A DNA stretch of 64,000 bases from Arthrobacter sp. CAN_C5 (GCF_017875735.1 NZ_JAGGMZ010000001.1:744001-808000); one strand, 5' to 3'. Shown: positions 1 to 8,271, counted from the stretch's first letter. Translations and numbers: made by a program. Notes: generated by a model from the sequence alone, not told the origin.

Positions 1-684
1 AAACTGCCGATAGTCATCCGCATCCCCTACGCTGGCGGCATCGGCGGGGTCGAGCACCACTGTGACTCCTCTGAGTCCTACTACGCCCACACCCCTGGTC
101 TGACAGTCCTTGCGCCGGCAACGGTCCGGGACGCCTACACCATGTTGCGCGAGGCGATCAGCTACCCGGATCCGGTGGTCTTCCTGGAACCGAAAAAGCT
201 GTACTGGTCCAAGGAAGTGCTGGACCTGGCGGAACTGAGGGAAACCTTCGAAGCCAGCACCGCGGCGCCGAGCATCGGCCGGGCCGTAGTGGCCCGCGCC
301 GGCACTGATGCGACCCTGGTCGCGTATGGGCCGTCGGTACCCACCGCGATGGCCGCCGCTGCCGCAGCGGCTGAGGAAGGCCGGTCGCTCGAGGTGATCG
401 ATGTGCGGTCGATCGTCCCGTTCGATGACGAAACAGTCTGCGCGAGCGTGCGCAAGACGGGACGGGCTGTGGTGATCGCTGAAGCGCCCGGGTTCGCGTC
501 CGTCGCGTCCGAGATCGTGGCCCGCATCCAGGAGCGCTGCTTCCATTCGCTGGCGGCGCCTGTGCGCCGGGTGACCGGATTCGACGTGCCGTATCCGTCA
601 CCGAAGCTGGAACACTTCTTCCTGCCCAGCGTTGACCGTATCCTTGACACCGTCGACGAACTGCAGTGGGAGGATCAGGCGTGA
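1..684 (+). CDS. bkdB: Branched-chain 2-oxoacid dehydrogenase E1 beta subunit (C-terminal part)
   Basis: The reading frame is open from base 1, so the gene starts left of the window; 227 C-terminal residues are visible. They cover the end of the pyrimidine-binding transketolase domain (GGIGGVEHHCDSSE, then YAHTPGL and PATVRDAY) and the whole C-terminal transketolase domain. This is the beta chain of a thiamine-diphosphate E1 component, which decarboxylates branched-chain 2-oxoacids and passes the acyl group to E2. The stop overlaps the E2 start by four bases (GTGA), so the two are translationally coupled. A pyruvate-type substrate cannot be excluded from this fragment. The family call is firm; the substrate is inferred. 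Confidence 0.85.
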   Translation, partial: KLPIVIRIPYAGGIGGVEHHCDSSESYYAHTPGLTVLAPATVRDAYTMLREAISYPDPVVFLEPKKLYWSKEVLDLAELRETFEASTAAPSIGRAVVARAGTDATLVAYGPSVPTAMAAAAAAAEEGRSLEVIDVRSIVPFDDETVCASVRKTGRAVVIAEAPGFASVASEIVARIQERCFHSLAAPVRRVTGFDVPYPSPKLEHFFLPSVDRILDTVDELQWEDQA

Positions 685-2195
685 GCGCTACAACTGCCAG
701 CGCACCGGCGCCGGCCACTGGGATGCAGGTCTTTAATCTCCCCGACCTGGGCGAAGGCCTGACCGAGGCGGAACTGGTGAACTGGCTGGTCGCCGAGGGC
801 GACGTCGTCGTGGTGGACCAGGCCATCGCAGAGGTGGAGACCGCGAAGTCCGTCGTGGAGGTGCCGTCGCCGTTCGCGGGGGTGGTCGAGAAACTCCACG
901 GCAGCGCGGGAGAGACAATCGACGTCGGGAAGCCGCTCATCTCAGTCCGCCCCGCGGACCAGGCTGGAGTCACGTCGCCTTCGGCGGCCGAAGAGACCTA
1001 CCGGCAAGAAGAGCGTGCCGGGATCACCCCGCCCCAGGACCGCGAACCCGTGGCCGCACCTGCGCCCGACGAGGGGTCCGGAAATGTCCTGATCGGCTAC
1101 GGCACCCCCGGCGGGCTCGCCTCCGGGAGGCGGCGACGTCCCAAGCATCAGGGTGCGGCCGCAAACCCGCAGCAGGTCGCCGTCACCCCCCACGCCGCCG
1201 CCAGTGAGGTGTCCACTCGCCAGGCACCCCTGTTTATCTCCCCGCTGGTCCGCAAACTCGCGCGGGATGCGGGCCTGCGGGCAGTCGACCTCACCGGTTC
1301 GGGCCCCGACGGCATGGTCCTGCGCCGGGACGTGGAGTTGCACCTCGGCCGGTCCGCCGCCCAGCCGCCGTCCGACGGCGAAGCCACCGCGGCTGTTTCC
1401 GCGCCCGCCGTTCCGGCAACCGACGTTCCGGCAACCGCAGCTCCGGGCGTTCCCTCCGCGGAATCCTCGACCGATCGCAAATCCGGCCTGGGCATCTCCA
1501 CCCGCACGCCCGTGAAGGGAGTGCGGAAGACGGTCGCCGACAACATGTCGCGCAGCCGGCGCGAAATACCCGAGGCAACGGTCTGGGTGGACGTCGACGC
1601 CACGGCACTGATGGACCTGCGCGCTTCGCTCAAAAGCACCGATCCGGACGGCACTCCCGGTCTGTTGGCCTTCGTAGCGCGGTTCGTGACGGCCGGGCTG
1701 GCGAAGTACCCGGAGTTGAACACCAGGATCATCACCGACGAGGGAGGGAGCCAGGAAATCCTCGGGTTTGATGGGGTGAACCTCGGGATTGCAGCCCAGA
1801 CCCCTCGCGGGCTGATGGTGCCCTGTGTGCAGCGGGCCGATGCCCTGAGCGCGCGCGGGCTGGACACCGAGATCCGGCGGCTTACCGCCGTCGTCAGGGA
1901 AGGAAAGGCGACCCCCGCCGAACTGACCTCGGGCACCTTCACCCTGAACAACTACGGCGTGTTTGGTGTGGACGGCAGCGCCGCGATCATCAATCACCCG
2001 GAGGCCGCGATCCTGGGCATCGGGCGGATCATCGACCGCCCGTGGGTGGTCGGCGGCGAGCTGGCCGTCCGGAAGATCACCGAACTCACCCTGACCTTCG
2101 ACCACCGGGTGTGCGACGGCGGGGTGGCCGGTGGCTTCCTTCGGTATGTTGCGGATGCGATTGAGAATCCAGGCACAGTGCTTGCGGACCTCTGA
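681..2195 (+). CDS. bkdC: Dihydrolipoamide acyltransferase (E2) of branched-chain 2-oxoacid dehydrogenase
   Basis: 504 residues from GTG 681, chosen because it overlaps the E1-beta stop and lies behind GGGAGG at 668-673; an ATG at 666 is in frame but lies in front of that RBS. Domains in order: one lipoyl domain (about 15-92) with lipoylated Lys56 in VETAKS; a proline/alanine-rich linker; an E3-binding domain near 184-222 (SPLVRKLARDAGL); a second flexible Ala/Pro linker; and the acyltransferase core to the C-terminus with catalytic HRVCDGG (His475, Asp479). It moves the acyl group from E1 to CoA. A single lipoyl domain fits the BkdC type. The second linker is made of short repeats of PATDVPATA type. 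Confidence 0.88.
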   Translation: MSATTASAPAPATGMQVFNLPDLGEGLTEAELVNWLVAEGDVVVVDQAIAEVETAKSVVEVPSPFAGVVEKLHGSAGETIDVGKPLISVRPADQAGVTSPSAAEETYRQEERAGITPPQDREPVAAPAPDEGSGNVLIGYGTPGGLASGRRRRPKHQGAAANPQQVAVTPHAAASEVSTRQAPLFISPLVRKLARDAGLRAVDLTGSGPDGMVLRRDVELHLGRSAAQPPSDGEATAAVSAPAVPATDVPATAAPGVPSAESSTDRKSGLGISTRTPVKGVRKTVADNMSRSRREIPEATVWVDVDATALMDLRASLKSTDPDGTPGLLAFVARFVTAGLAKYPELNTRIITDEGGSQEILGFDGVNLGIAAQTPRGLMVPCVQRADALSARGLDTEIRRLTAVVREGKATPAELTSGTFTLNNYGVFGVDGSAAIINHPEAAILGIGRIIDRPWVVGGELAVRKITELTLTFDHRVCDGGVAGGFLRYVADAIENPGTVLADL

Positions 2196-2235
2196 AGCTC
2201 ACCGTCGGGCGGCGACCACACCGCTGATCGGTCCG

Positions 2236-3045
2236 GTGGCGGCCCCTGAATACCATGTGATGACCTTCAATATCCGACGGTCAATGCCGCATTTGCTGCC
2301 CGGGCATCGTGACTCCTGGGCTGTCCGCTCGCCACTGGTGACACGCCTGCTCCGGGATGAGCAGCCAACCCTGCTCGGTGTGCAGGAGGCTCTCCCCACC
2401 CAGCTGGATGCAGTCCAGTCAGGGCTGGGGTCCGCCTACACGGGGATCGGTCACGGGCGGAACGCCGACGGAATGGGTGAACAGTGCCCGCTGTTCTACG
2501 ACCGGACCAGGCTTTCCCTGCTGGAGTGGGAGCAGTTGGCGCTCTCAAACACGCCGAACGTTCCCGGGTCCACCTCGTGGGGCAACCGGATCCCCCGGAT
2601 CGCGGTCCGCGCCGTGTTCAGCGACGTCGGTTCCGGGCAGGAGTTCACGGTCATCAACACACACCTTGACCATCTTTCGAAGCGTTCCCGCCTCTATTCA
2701 GCCGATACCCTGCGTCACCTGGTGCAGGACACAAAACGGCCGGGGATCGTGACGGGCGATTTCAACGTCGATGCACCCTCCGGTGCCTACGACGTTCTCA
2801 CCCAGGGTGGCCGGTTGGTGGACACCTGGAGAGCGGCGAACCGTCAGCTCACCGAGCAGTGGGGCACGTTTCCCCACTATGGGAAACCGCAGCGGGGCAC
2901 TAAACGCATCGACTGGATCCTTGCCACCCCCGACTTCAGCGTGCAGCGAGCAGGAATCAATGTCACCCGGTACGGTGGTGCGTGGCCGTCCGATCACGCG
3001 CCGGTGCAGGCAGTCCTGATACCCGGTGGCCGCACCGGCTCGTAA
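2236..3045 (+). CDS. Endonuclease/exonuclease/phosphatase (EEP) family hydrolase
   Basis: About 269 residues of a DNase I-like fold. It opens with the first beta strand (VMTFNIRR), then the metal-binding Glu of LGVQEA (Glu51), GDFNVD (Asp175, Asn177) and the C-terminal SDHAPV with catalytic His254. No signal peptide is visible, so it is probably cytoplasmic. Members hydrolyse phosphodiesters or sugar/inositol phosphates; the substrate here cannot be told. The start is uncertain: GTG 2236 leaves 40 bases after the E2 stop, TTG 2182 would overlap E2, and ATG 2260 would cut into the first strand. The close spacing suggests co-transcription with the E2 gene without implying a shared pathway. Confidence 0.8.
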   Translation: MAAPEYHVMTFNIRRSMPHLLPGHRDSWAVRSPLVTRLLRDEQPTLLGVQEALPTQLDAVQSGLGSAYTGIGHGRNADGMGEQCPLFYDRTRLSLLEWEQLALSNTPNVPGSTSWGNRIPRIAVRAVFSDVGSGQEFTVINTHLDHLSKRSRLYSADTLRHLVQDTKRPGIVTGDFNVDAPSGAYDVLTQGGRLVDTWRAANRQLTEQWGTFPHYGKPQRGTKRIDWILATPDFSVQRAGINVTRYGGAWPSDHAPVQAVLIPGGRTGS

Positions 3046-3091
3046 ATGCCCGCACGAGGTACTGCGCAGCGACAGCAGTTGAGAGGAATCC

Positions 3092-3955
3092 ATGTCCGAC
3101 ACGCATGAAGTTGATCCAGACTCCCGATGGCGGAGCGTGGGTCCCCAGACGTGGATCCTGCGGGATGCTGGCTACGGAATCAACCCCGGGCTGGTGATTG
3201 GTACGGAGCGTGCCCTGGTCATCGATACTGGCGCTGGTCCCGGCCAGGCGGTTCGCATCCTCGACGCTGTCCGCGAGCTGACGGACCTCCCGGTGACCGC
3301 CGTCAACACCCACTCGCACTTCGACCATGTGTTCGGCAACGCCTATTTTGCGGCCCACGGTGTCGAAGACATCTGGGCAACGGTGCGGTGTGCCGAGGAC
3401 CTCGCCCAGACGGGTGATCAACAGCGGGGGCTTGTGGCCGACCTTGAGCCGGACATGGCCAACGACGCCGGCCCGCACACGGCCATTCATCCGGCCAACC
3501 GGTTGGTGGAGGGCAGCCCCGTGGACCTGGATCTGGGCGGAATCTCCGTGACCCTGTTCCATCTGGGGCGTGGCCACACTGACAACGATCTACTCGTGGG
3601 TGCTGGCAATGTGCTGTTCACGGGCGATCTGGTCGAAGAGGGAGCGGACCCTGGATTCGAGGACTCCTATCCGGCGGACTGGATTCGCACGCTAGGAAAG
3701 ATCGCGGCGCTGGAAGACCTCTATGAGGTGTTTGTCCCGGGCCACGGCAATCCGGTGGGGGTGGAGTTTGTCACCGCCCAGCTGTACAAGATGAGAACCG
3801 CTGTCCGGGTCACCAAGGTGGCCATGGACGAGGCATCGGTGGACATGACGAAGGCAATCCCCATCCTGCCCTACGGTCCCGAACAGTCCCGGGCCCTGCT
3901 GATCCGGCTGCGGACCCTCGCGCACTGGAAGTGGCACAAGACCGCCACCCCCTGA
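3092..3955 (+). CDS. Metallo-beta-lactamase-fold hydrolase
   Basis: 287 residues with GAGAGGAA about eight bases before ATG 3092. The zinc motif HSHFDH gives His74, His76, Asp78 and His79. Later ligands are in LGRGHTDND, FTGDLVEEG and VPGHGNPV, the usual order for the fold. There is no signal peptide. The family includes thioesterases, glyoxalase II and SoxH-like enzymes; the lack of a rhodanese or flavodiiron domain leaves substrate open. The last 50 residues form a helical tail. It sits 46 bases after the EEP gene on the same strand and may share its transcript. Confidence 0.82.
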   Translation: MSDTHEVDPDSRWRSVGPQTWILRDAGYGINPGLVIGTERALVIDTGAGPGQAVRILDAVRELTDLPVTAVNTHSHFDHVFGNAYFAAHGVEDIWATVRCAEDLAQTGDQQRGLVADLEPDMANDAGPHTAIHPANRLVEGSPVDLDLGGISVTLFHLGRGHTDNDLLVGAGNVLFTGDLVEEGADPGFEDSYPADWIRTLGKIAALEDLYEVFVPGHGNPVGVEFVTAQLYKMRTAVRVTKVAMDEASVDMTKAIPILPYGPEQSRALLIRLRTLAHWKWHKTATP

Positions 3956-4024
3956 TCCTGGCTGGTCCCTGTCCGCCCACTGGGTTCACCCTCAGGCAGC
4001 CGGAGGACAATCCGCAGGCCCGGC

Positions 4025-4052
4025 TGTGACGAAGACCATATGACACTATGAT
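4025..4052 (+). promoter_or_regulatory. Possible promoter of the copper lipoprotein operon
   Basis: A TATGAT -10 at 4047-4052 lies 16 bases after TGTGAC (4025-4030). This would give a leader of roughly 55 bases before ATG 4115. The -10 is good; the -35 is weak. Confidence 0.4.
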
Positions 4053-4114
4053 CCACAAACCAGCCGGGACCCGGGTTCATCCGCGTTCCGACTGCAATTC
4101 TTCGGAGGACAGCC

Positions 4115-4573
4115 ATGAAAATCCGTCAGAGCATCACAGGAATAATGTTGACCGCAGCATTGGTCGGGCTTGTCGGCTGTGGGACCGCTGAGGACTCGGG
4201 GAGCACCGAGACGGAGGGGCCGAGCGCACCTCCGGTAGCCACCAGCACCCCGGCCGCCTCCAGTCCAGCTGCCGCGCCGGCCGAGACCACCGAGTCAGCT
4301 GAGGCCCCGGCCGAGGCGGCCGAAGAAGTGGTCATCACCATCACAGACTTTGAGTTCGAAGTTTCCGGACCGGTCGCTCCGGGCGCCGAAGTGACTGTCA
4401 TCAACAATGATGCAGTCGGCCACACTGTCACCTCGGATGAGGAAGGCGTGTTCGACACGCCCGTCGGGCCGACCGAAACTGTCACCTTCACGGCTCCCGA
4501 GGACGCCGGCGAGTACTCCTTCTTCTGCATGCCGCACCCGGCCATGATTAGCACACTGGTCGTCGAAGGGTGA
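4115..4573 (+). CDS. Amicyanin-like cupredoxin lipoprotein
   Basis: 152 residues behind a clear GGAGGA ribosome site. A signal sequence ends in a lipobox (LVGC), so Cys22 would be lipidated and the protein anchored on the outer face of the membrane. A Ser/Thr/Pro/Ala/Glu-rich linker follows to about residue 68, then a blue-copper domain. Ligands are visible: His103 (VGHTV) and Cys138-X2-His141-X2-Met144 in FFCMPHPAM. The Cys-X2-His-X2-Met spacing matches amicyanin, not plastocyanin. Expected role: extracytoplasmic single-electron transfer. The next gene overlaps its stop by four bases and encodes a membrane protein, which suggests a functional pair. The partner enzyme is unknown. Confidence 0.85.
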   Translation: MKIRQSITGIMLTAALVGLVGCGTAEDSGSTETEGPSAPPVATSTPAASSPAAAPAETTESAEAPAEAAEEVVITITDFEFEVSGPVAPGAEVTVINNDAVGHTVTSDEEGVFDTPVGPTETVTFTAPEDAGEYSFFCMPHPAMISTLVVEG

Positions 4574-5001
4574 GCAACCGGGTACTCCCACGCAACCGCC
4601 CGGTGCTGGTCGGTCTTCGCGTAGCCATCGCCATCGGACTGGCGATCGATGCCTTCGTCCATGTGCAGCTCGCCGCCAACTATCAGATCGCGTATCCAGG
4701 TGGGATGGGCGGTGGCACGCTGTTCTGGCTACAGGCGGCCGCAGCGGTGCTGGCGGCTTTCTACGTCCTCCTCCGAGGCAGCAGGTTGTCCTACCTCATT
4801 GCCGCGGTAGTGGCTTTATCAGCATTCGTGGCCGTGGTGGTGTCGGCGTACGTACAGCTTCCCGCCATCGGTCCCATTCCCGCGATGTATGAGCCGATCT
4901 GGTTCTTCGAAAAAACCCTGAGCGCGGTCGCTGAGGGCTTAGCTGGAATCCTCGCCCTCGTGGCGTTCTTCCTCCTGGGGCGGAGTACCCGGGAGGGCTA
5001 G
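4570..5001 (+). CDS. Small four-helix membrane protein coupled to the cupredoxin
   Basis: 143 residues from GTG 4570, overlapping the cupredoxin stop by four bases. There are about four hydrophobic segments (near 12-30, 42-62, 68-90 and 108-135) and short charged ends. No family motif is recognised. Translational coupling suggests it works beside the copper lipoprotein in the membrane, which is inference. Its TAG stop (4999-5001) lies inside the CTAG target of the following IS element. The insertion therefore left the protein intact, but separated it from anything once transcribed downstream. Confidence 0.7.
   Translation: MSNRVLPRNRPVLVGLRVAIAIGLAIDAFVHVQLAANYQIAYPGGMGGGTLFWLQAAAAVLAAFYVLLRGSRLSYLIAAVVALSAFVAVVVSAYVQLPAIGPIPAMYEPIWFFEKTLSAVAEGLAGILALVAFFLLGRSTREG
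4998..5001. repeat. Target-site duplication CTAG, left copy
   Basis: CTAG immediately left of the IS end, matched by CTAG at 5942-5945. It contains the stop codon of the upstream membrane-protein gene. Confidence 0.7.
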
Positions 5002-5047
5002 GGCGTGTCTCCCAAATGGTTTCTGATCTTTTTGGAATGCTGGAGGG

Positions 5048-5443
5048 ATGTCGCGCACAGCCACGTTGACCGATGCCCAATGGGCTCGGATTGAACCCTT
5101 GATGCCGAGTTCGGATGGATGCCGCGGGCGACCGTTCGGTGACCACCGGCTGATCGTTGAGGGCATCATCTACCGGTTTCGTGTCGGGGTGCCCTGGCGG
5201 GATCTGCCCGGGTGTTTCGGACCGTGGAAAACAGTATGGAAGCGGCACCGCCGCTTCAGCGGCGATGGCACTTGGGACAAGATCCACACCCGGCTTCTGG
5301 CCGAGGCCGACGCGGCCGGGATGATCGATTGGGAGGTCTCCGTGGACTCCACGGTGAACCGCGCCCACCAGCACGGAACCAACCTTCCCCGCACCACAGG
5401 GGGAGCTATCGAATTACACGAATCTGCTCGACGAACCCCCTGA
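5048..5443 (+). CDS. IS5-family transposase, first frame (orfA)
   Basis: 131 residues: an N-terminal DUF4096-type helix-turn-helix region (LTDAQWARIEPLMP, then YRFRVGVPWRDLP) and the first catalytic Asp100 in VSVDST. It ends at TGA 5441-5443 right after CCC. A +1 slip there continues directly into the second frame (DHAVGRSRGG). The fused protein would be about 298 residues, a normal length for this family. The product alone lacks the other two catalytic acids. Confidence 0.8.
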   Translation: MSRTATLTDAQWARIEPLMPSSDGCRGRPFGDHRLIVEGIIYRFRVGVPWRDLPGCFGPWKTVWKRHRRFSGDGTWDKIHTRLLAEADAAGMIDWEVSVDSTVNRAHQHGTNLPRTTGGAIELHESARRTP

Positions 5444-5444
5444 C
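5435..5444 (+). other. Candidate +1 frameshift site in the transposase
   Basis: The sequence ACC-CCC-TGA-C lets a proline tRNA on CCC (5438-5440) re-pair with CCT (5439-5441) while the stop waits in the A site. This is the layout of known +1 sites of the CCC-UGA type. The joined reading is RRTP-DHAVGRSRGG, seamless with the family core. Confidence 0.55.
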
Positions 5445-5945
5445 CATGCGGTCGGGCGCTCCAGAGGCGGACTGACCACGAAGATCCACCACCTGTGCGA
5501 TGGGAAAATGCGGCCACTGGTCATGCTGATCGGGCCGGGGCAGGGCGGTGATTCCCCGATGTTCTTGCACCTGATCGATTCACTCCATGTTCCCCGGATC
5601 GGCCCGGGCAGAGCCCGCTCGCGGCCGGACCGCGCGCTGGGCGATAAAGCATACTCCTCCAAGGCGAACCGGGAACTGCTGCGCAGCCGTGGTATCCAGG
5701 CAGTTATCCCGGAACGCTCGGACCAGGAAGCAAACCGGAAACGCCGTGGCCGCAACGGCGGCAGACCCATCGGCCTCGACAAAGAGGCGTACAAGCGCCG
5801 AAACGTCGTTGAACGTTCATTCAACACATTCAAGCAATGGCGCGGTCTCGCGACCCGCTACGACAAACTCGCACTCACCTACCGCGGAGGAGTCCTGCTC
5901 CGCGCGATAACCATCTGGCTCAACGAATTAGGAGACACGCCCTAG
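5442..5945 (+). CDS. IS5-family transposase, second frame (orfB, catalytic part)
   Basis: This frame carries DHAVGRSRGGLTTKIHHL, then the second Asp of GDKAYSS and the Glu of VVERSFNTFKQWRGLATRYDK, which are residues 199 and 255 of the fused protein. The first in-frame ATG is at 5508, inside the conserved core, so independent initiation would give a crippled enzyme; a shift from orfA is more likely. Its TAG stop at 5943-5945 is not in the element but in the duplicated CTAG target. Confidence 0.78.
   Translation, partial: DHAVGRSRGGLTTKIHHLCDGKMRPLVMLIGPGQGGDSPMFLHLIDSLHVPRIGPGRARSRPDRALGDKAYSSKANRELLRSRGIQAVIPERSDQEANRKRRGRNGGRPIGLDKEAYKRRNVVERSFNTFKQWRGLATRYDKLALTYRGGVLLRAITIWLNELGDTP
5942..5945. 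repeat. Target-site duplication CTAG, right copy
   Basis: Pairs with 4998-5001. It provides the transposase stop codon. Confidence 0.7.
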
Positions 5946-6045
5946 GCCTGCGCTGGCACTCCAGCGCTGGCCCTGCCATGCTGGCACCCTTCCGATGGTT
6001 GCTGTCCTGGCAGTCACCGGTGCCGGGGACCAGCGAGCCGGTGAC

Positions 6046-6051
6046 TACAGT
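6046..6051 (+). promoter_or_regulatory. -10 hexamer TACAGT for a leaderless MFS gene
   Basis: TACAGT ends six bases before GTG 6058, so transcription would start at or next to the start codon. No Shine-Dalgarno sequence is present. Confidence 0.55.
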
Positions 6052-6057
6052 AGAACC

Positions 6058-7293
6058 GTGCCGGCCGAATCGTTCAACCTGAAATCGATCGCCGTCGGCG
6101 CGTATGGTCCATCCCTCCTCTACGGAGTGGCGACGGGTGCCATCCTGCCGGTCATCGCGCTGTCGGCGCGCAGTCTGGGAGCCGACATTGCCACCGCTGC
6201 CCTAGTAATCACGCTGACCGGTATCGGTTCGCTGGTCACCAACGTCCCCGCCACGTTGATAGCTACCCGGTTCGGCGAACGGTGGTCGCTGGTGGGTGCA
6301 TCACTCTGGTGTTCGGCCGCGATGGTGCTGGGGCTGCTGGCCCCAAACCTCGCCGTGTTCGCGGCAGCCATTTTCATGGTCGGAATGGCCGGCGCAGTGT
6401 TTGGCCTGGCGCGCCAGAGCTACCTCACGGAAGTGGTTCACCTCCATTTCCGGGCCCGTGCCCTCTCCACCCTGGGCGGCGTGACACGGATCGGGGTGTT
6501 CCTTGGTCCGTTTGGGGCAGCCCTGGCGATGAGTTCTGCCGGTCTCGCTGGCGCCTACTGGGTGGGCGCCGGGGCGGCCCTCCTGGCCGCGATGCTGAGC
6601 AGCAGAGTCCCGGAACTGGCTGCACCCGGTCGGCTGGCAATGGCCGGGTCGACAGGGATCGAAGGGACGGCGGGCCAACCACAGCCCGCGCCGACCGTCC
6701 GGTCAATCCTGCGTTCTCATCGCCGGGTCTTCGCCACCGTGGGCATTGGTGTCCTGCTGATCGCTGCGATCCGGGCCACCCGGCAGGCAGTGCTCCCACT
6801 CTGGGCCCAGGACATTGGGCTCGACGTCACCACGACGGCCCTGATCTACGGACTGTCGGGGGGCATCGACATGCTGATCTTCTACCCCGCTGGGAAACTG
6901 ATGGACGTCAAGGGACGCCGCTGGGTCGCCGTGCCCTGCATGTTGATCATGGGGGTCGCCCTGATCCTGCTCCCCTTCACGGCTGACGCCGTCGGGCTGC
7001 TGCTGGTAGCGCTGCTCATCGGGTTCGGCAACGGAATAGGGTCGGTCATTGTCATGACCCTCGGTGCCGATTTCTCCCCGAACCCCGGCCGCCCGCAGTT
7101 CCTGGGGATCTGGCGGCTGCTCAGCGACATCGGCACCATGACCGGTCCCGGGATCCTCGCGGGGGTGACCGTCGTCGCGACCCTGTCGGCGGGTATCTGG
7201 GCCACAGGCGGTCTCGGTGTGCTCGCTGCTGTGGTCCTCTGGTTCTGGATACCGCCGCACCGGCCGACAGCACTCGCGAGGAACGAACGGTGA
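6058..7293 (+). CDS. MFS transporter
   Basis: 411 residues with about twelve hydrophobic helices in two halves split by a polar loop near residues 190-220. It carries an MFS-type loop after helix 2 (ATRFGERW) and the second-half loop GKLMDVKGRRWVAV. The fold is that of drug/metabolite exporters; the substrate cannot be named. GTG 6058 was preferred to the upstream in-frame ATG 5995, because the latter lies upstream of a good -10 box and would add a polar N-terminus not typical of the family. The gene is convergent with the PAP2 phosphatase. Confidence 0.82.
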   Translation: MPAESFNLKSIAVGAYGPSLLYGVATGAILPVIALSARSLGADIATAALVITLTGIGSLVTNVPATLIATRFGERWSLVGASLWCSAAMVLGLLAPNLAVFAAAIFMVGMAGAVFGLARQSYLTEVVHLHFRARALSTLGGVTRIGVFLGPFGAALAMSSAGLAGAYWVGAGAALLAAMLSSRVPELAAPGRLAMAGSTGIEGTAGQPQPAPTVRSILRSHRRVFATVGIGVLLIAAIRATRQAVLPLWAQDIGLDVTTTALIYGLSGGIDMLIFYPAGKLMDVKGRRWVAVPCMLIMGVALILLPFTADAVGLLLVALLIGFGNGIGSVIVMTLGADFSPNPGRPQFLGIWRLLSDIGTMTGPGILAGVTVVATLSAGIWATGGLGVLAAVVLWFWIPPHRPTALARNER

Positions 7294-7359
7294 TGACCCC
7301 GCACAGCTGAACGGGGGACTCGGTGGCAGAACCTCTGAGGAGGCGGGCCGTGGTCCGGC

Positions 7360-8271
7360 TCAGGCTTGGCGTCGTCGTGCCTGGTGGCCGAACAGGCATC
7401 CGGCAGCGGCGCTGAGCGTGAATCCGACCCCCACAATCATCGACAGCCCCGACCAGAAGAAGAGGGGAATGCTCGCTGTCCCCGGGACCGGGGCAGGGCC
7501 AATCATCTGCACGTACAGGTAGAGAATCACGCCGAGGGCGAGGCCCGCCACCCCTGCCGCCCAGCAGAAGGTCAGCCACAGTTTCGACGCCGCCCAGTGC
7601 CCTCCGAACCCGTCCCAGACGTTCCAGTCGTTGCCGAACCGCATGGTCAGCAGTCCTCCCAGGAGGGTCCACGCGCCGACTACCAGGAAGGCGGCGACCA
7701 CGTCCGCCGGGCGATGCCAGAGGTTGAGGAAGGTCGCTGCGCCCGCAGCCACCGCGTAGGTGCCTCCGGCCGCAGCAGCCAACGGCCGCCACCGCGGGGT
7801 GACCACGAGGAAGATGGCGGCGGCAGCTGACGCGGCGAGGGTGGTGTGCCCGGAGGGAAGCGAGTTGAAATCGAGGGTTGGCACGCCACGGTCCGGGCGG
7901 TCCAGCAGGAAATTCTTCAGGAGCTGGGTGGTCAGATTGGCTCCGGCGATTGTCCCCAGCGCGATCACCGCAGCCGGCCACCGGCCCCGGCGCAGGGTGA
8001 CGAAGAGGATCACCCCGGCCGCAATCAGGACCGACAGTGCGGGCAAGCTGTCCAGGAACCGCAGGAAGGGTTGCTGCGAGTCGGGTGCGGCGAAACCCGC
8101 CTCCCGCCAGGCGGATTCATCGGCGAACTGCCCGGTACTGGTGCGGACAAATGCCCAGTAGGTCCAGCCCAGAGCCACGGCGCACAGGAGCGAACCCAGC
8201 AGGAATAAGGCTGGGTTGCGCGCGGCGGGGGGTCGCCGCGTGTACGGGTTCGTGGATTGCCTGGAGCTCAC
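7360..8271 (-). CDS. PAP2-family membrane phosphatase
   Basis: About 303 residues with six or more hydrophobic helices. The PAP2 signature is visible in order: KNFLLDRPDRG, LPSGHTTLAAS and NLWHRPADVV with its catalytic histidine. Members dephosphorylate lipid phosphates such as undecaprenyl diphosphate or phosphatidic acid at the outer membrane face. Two more helices follow the catalytic domain. The start is uncertain: GTG 8271 (VSSRQSTNPYTRR) or in-frame ATGs at 8289 and 8313. No strong ribosome site separates them. Confidence 0.8.
   Translation of the reverse strand: MSSRQSTNPYTRRPPAARNPALFLLGSLLCAVALGWTYWAFVRTSTGQFADESAWREAGFAAPDSQQPFLRFLDSLPALSVLIAAGVILFVTLRRGRWPAAVIALGTIAGANLTTQLLKNFLLDRPDRGVPTLDFNSLPSGHTTLAASAAAAIFLVVTPRWRPLAAAAGGTYAVAAGAATFLNLWHRPADVVAAFLVVGAWTLLGGLLTMRFGNDWNVWDGFGGHWAASKLWLTFCWAAGVAGLALGVILYLYVQMIGPAPVPGTASIPLFFWSGLSMIVGVGFTLSAAAGCLFGHQARRRQA

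Larger units (their letters stand above)
5002..5941 (+). mobile_element. IS5-family (IS427-like) insertion sequence, 940 bp
   Basis: The ends are perfect 11-base inverted repeats: GGCGTGTCTCC at 5002-5012 and its complement at 5931-5941. CTAG is duplicated outside each end. Between them lies a DDE transposase in two frames. Size, CTAG target and split transposase fit the IS427 group of IS5. The clean ends and duplication suggest a recent, possibly active copy. It lies between the cupredoxin pair and an MFS exporter that has its own promoter beyond the element. Confidence 0.85.

Noticed and set aside
942-2105. 387-residue ORF on the minus strand across the E2 gene
   Set aside because: It is antisense to a well-supported dehydrogenase gene; high GC leaves long open frames on the opposite strand, and its sequence has no domain.
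5048-5945. Transposase as a dead pseudogene
   Set aside because: The interruption is a perfect recoding-type site, all three catalytic acids are present and the IS ends are intact; a simple frameshift mutation remains possible but is less attractive.
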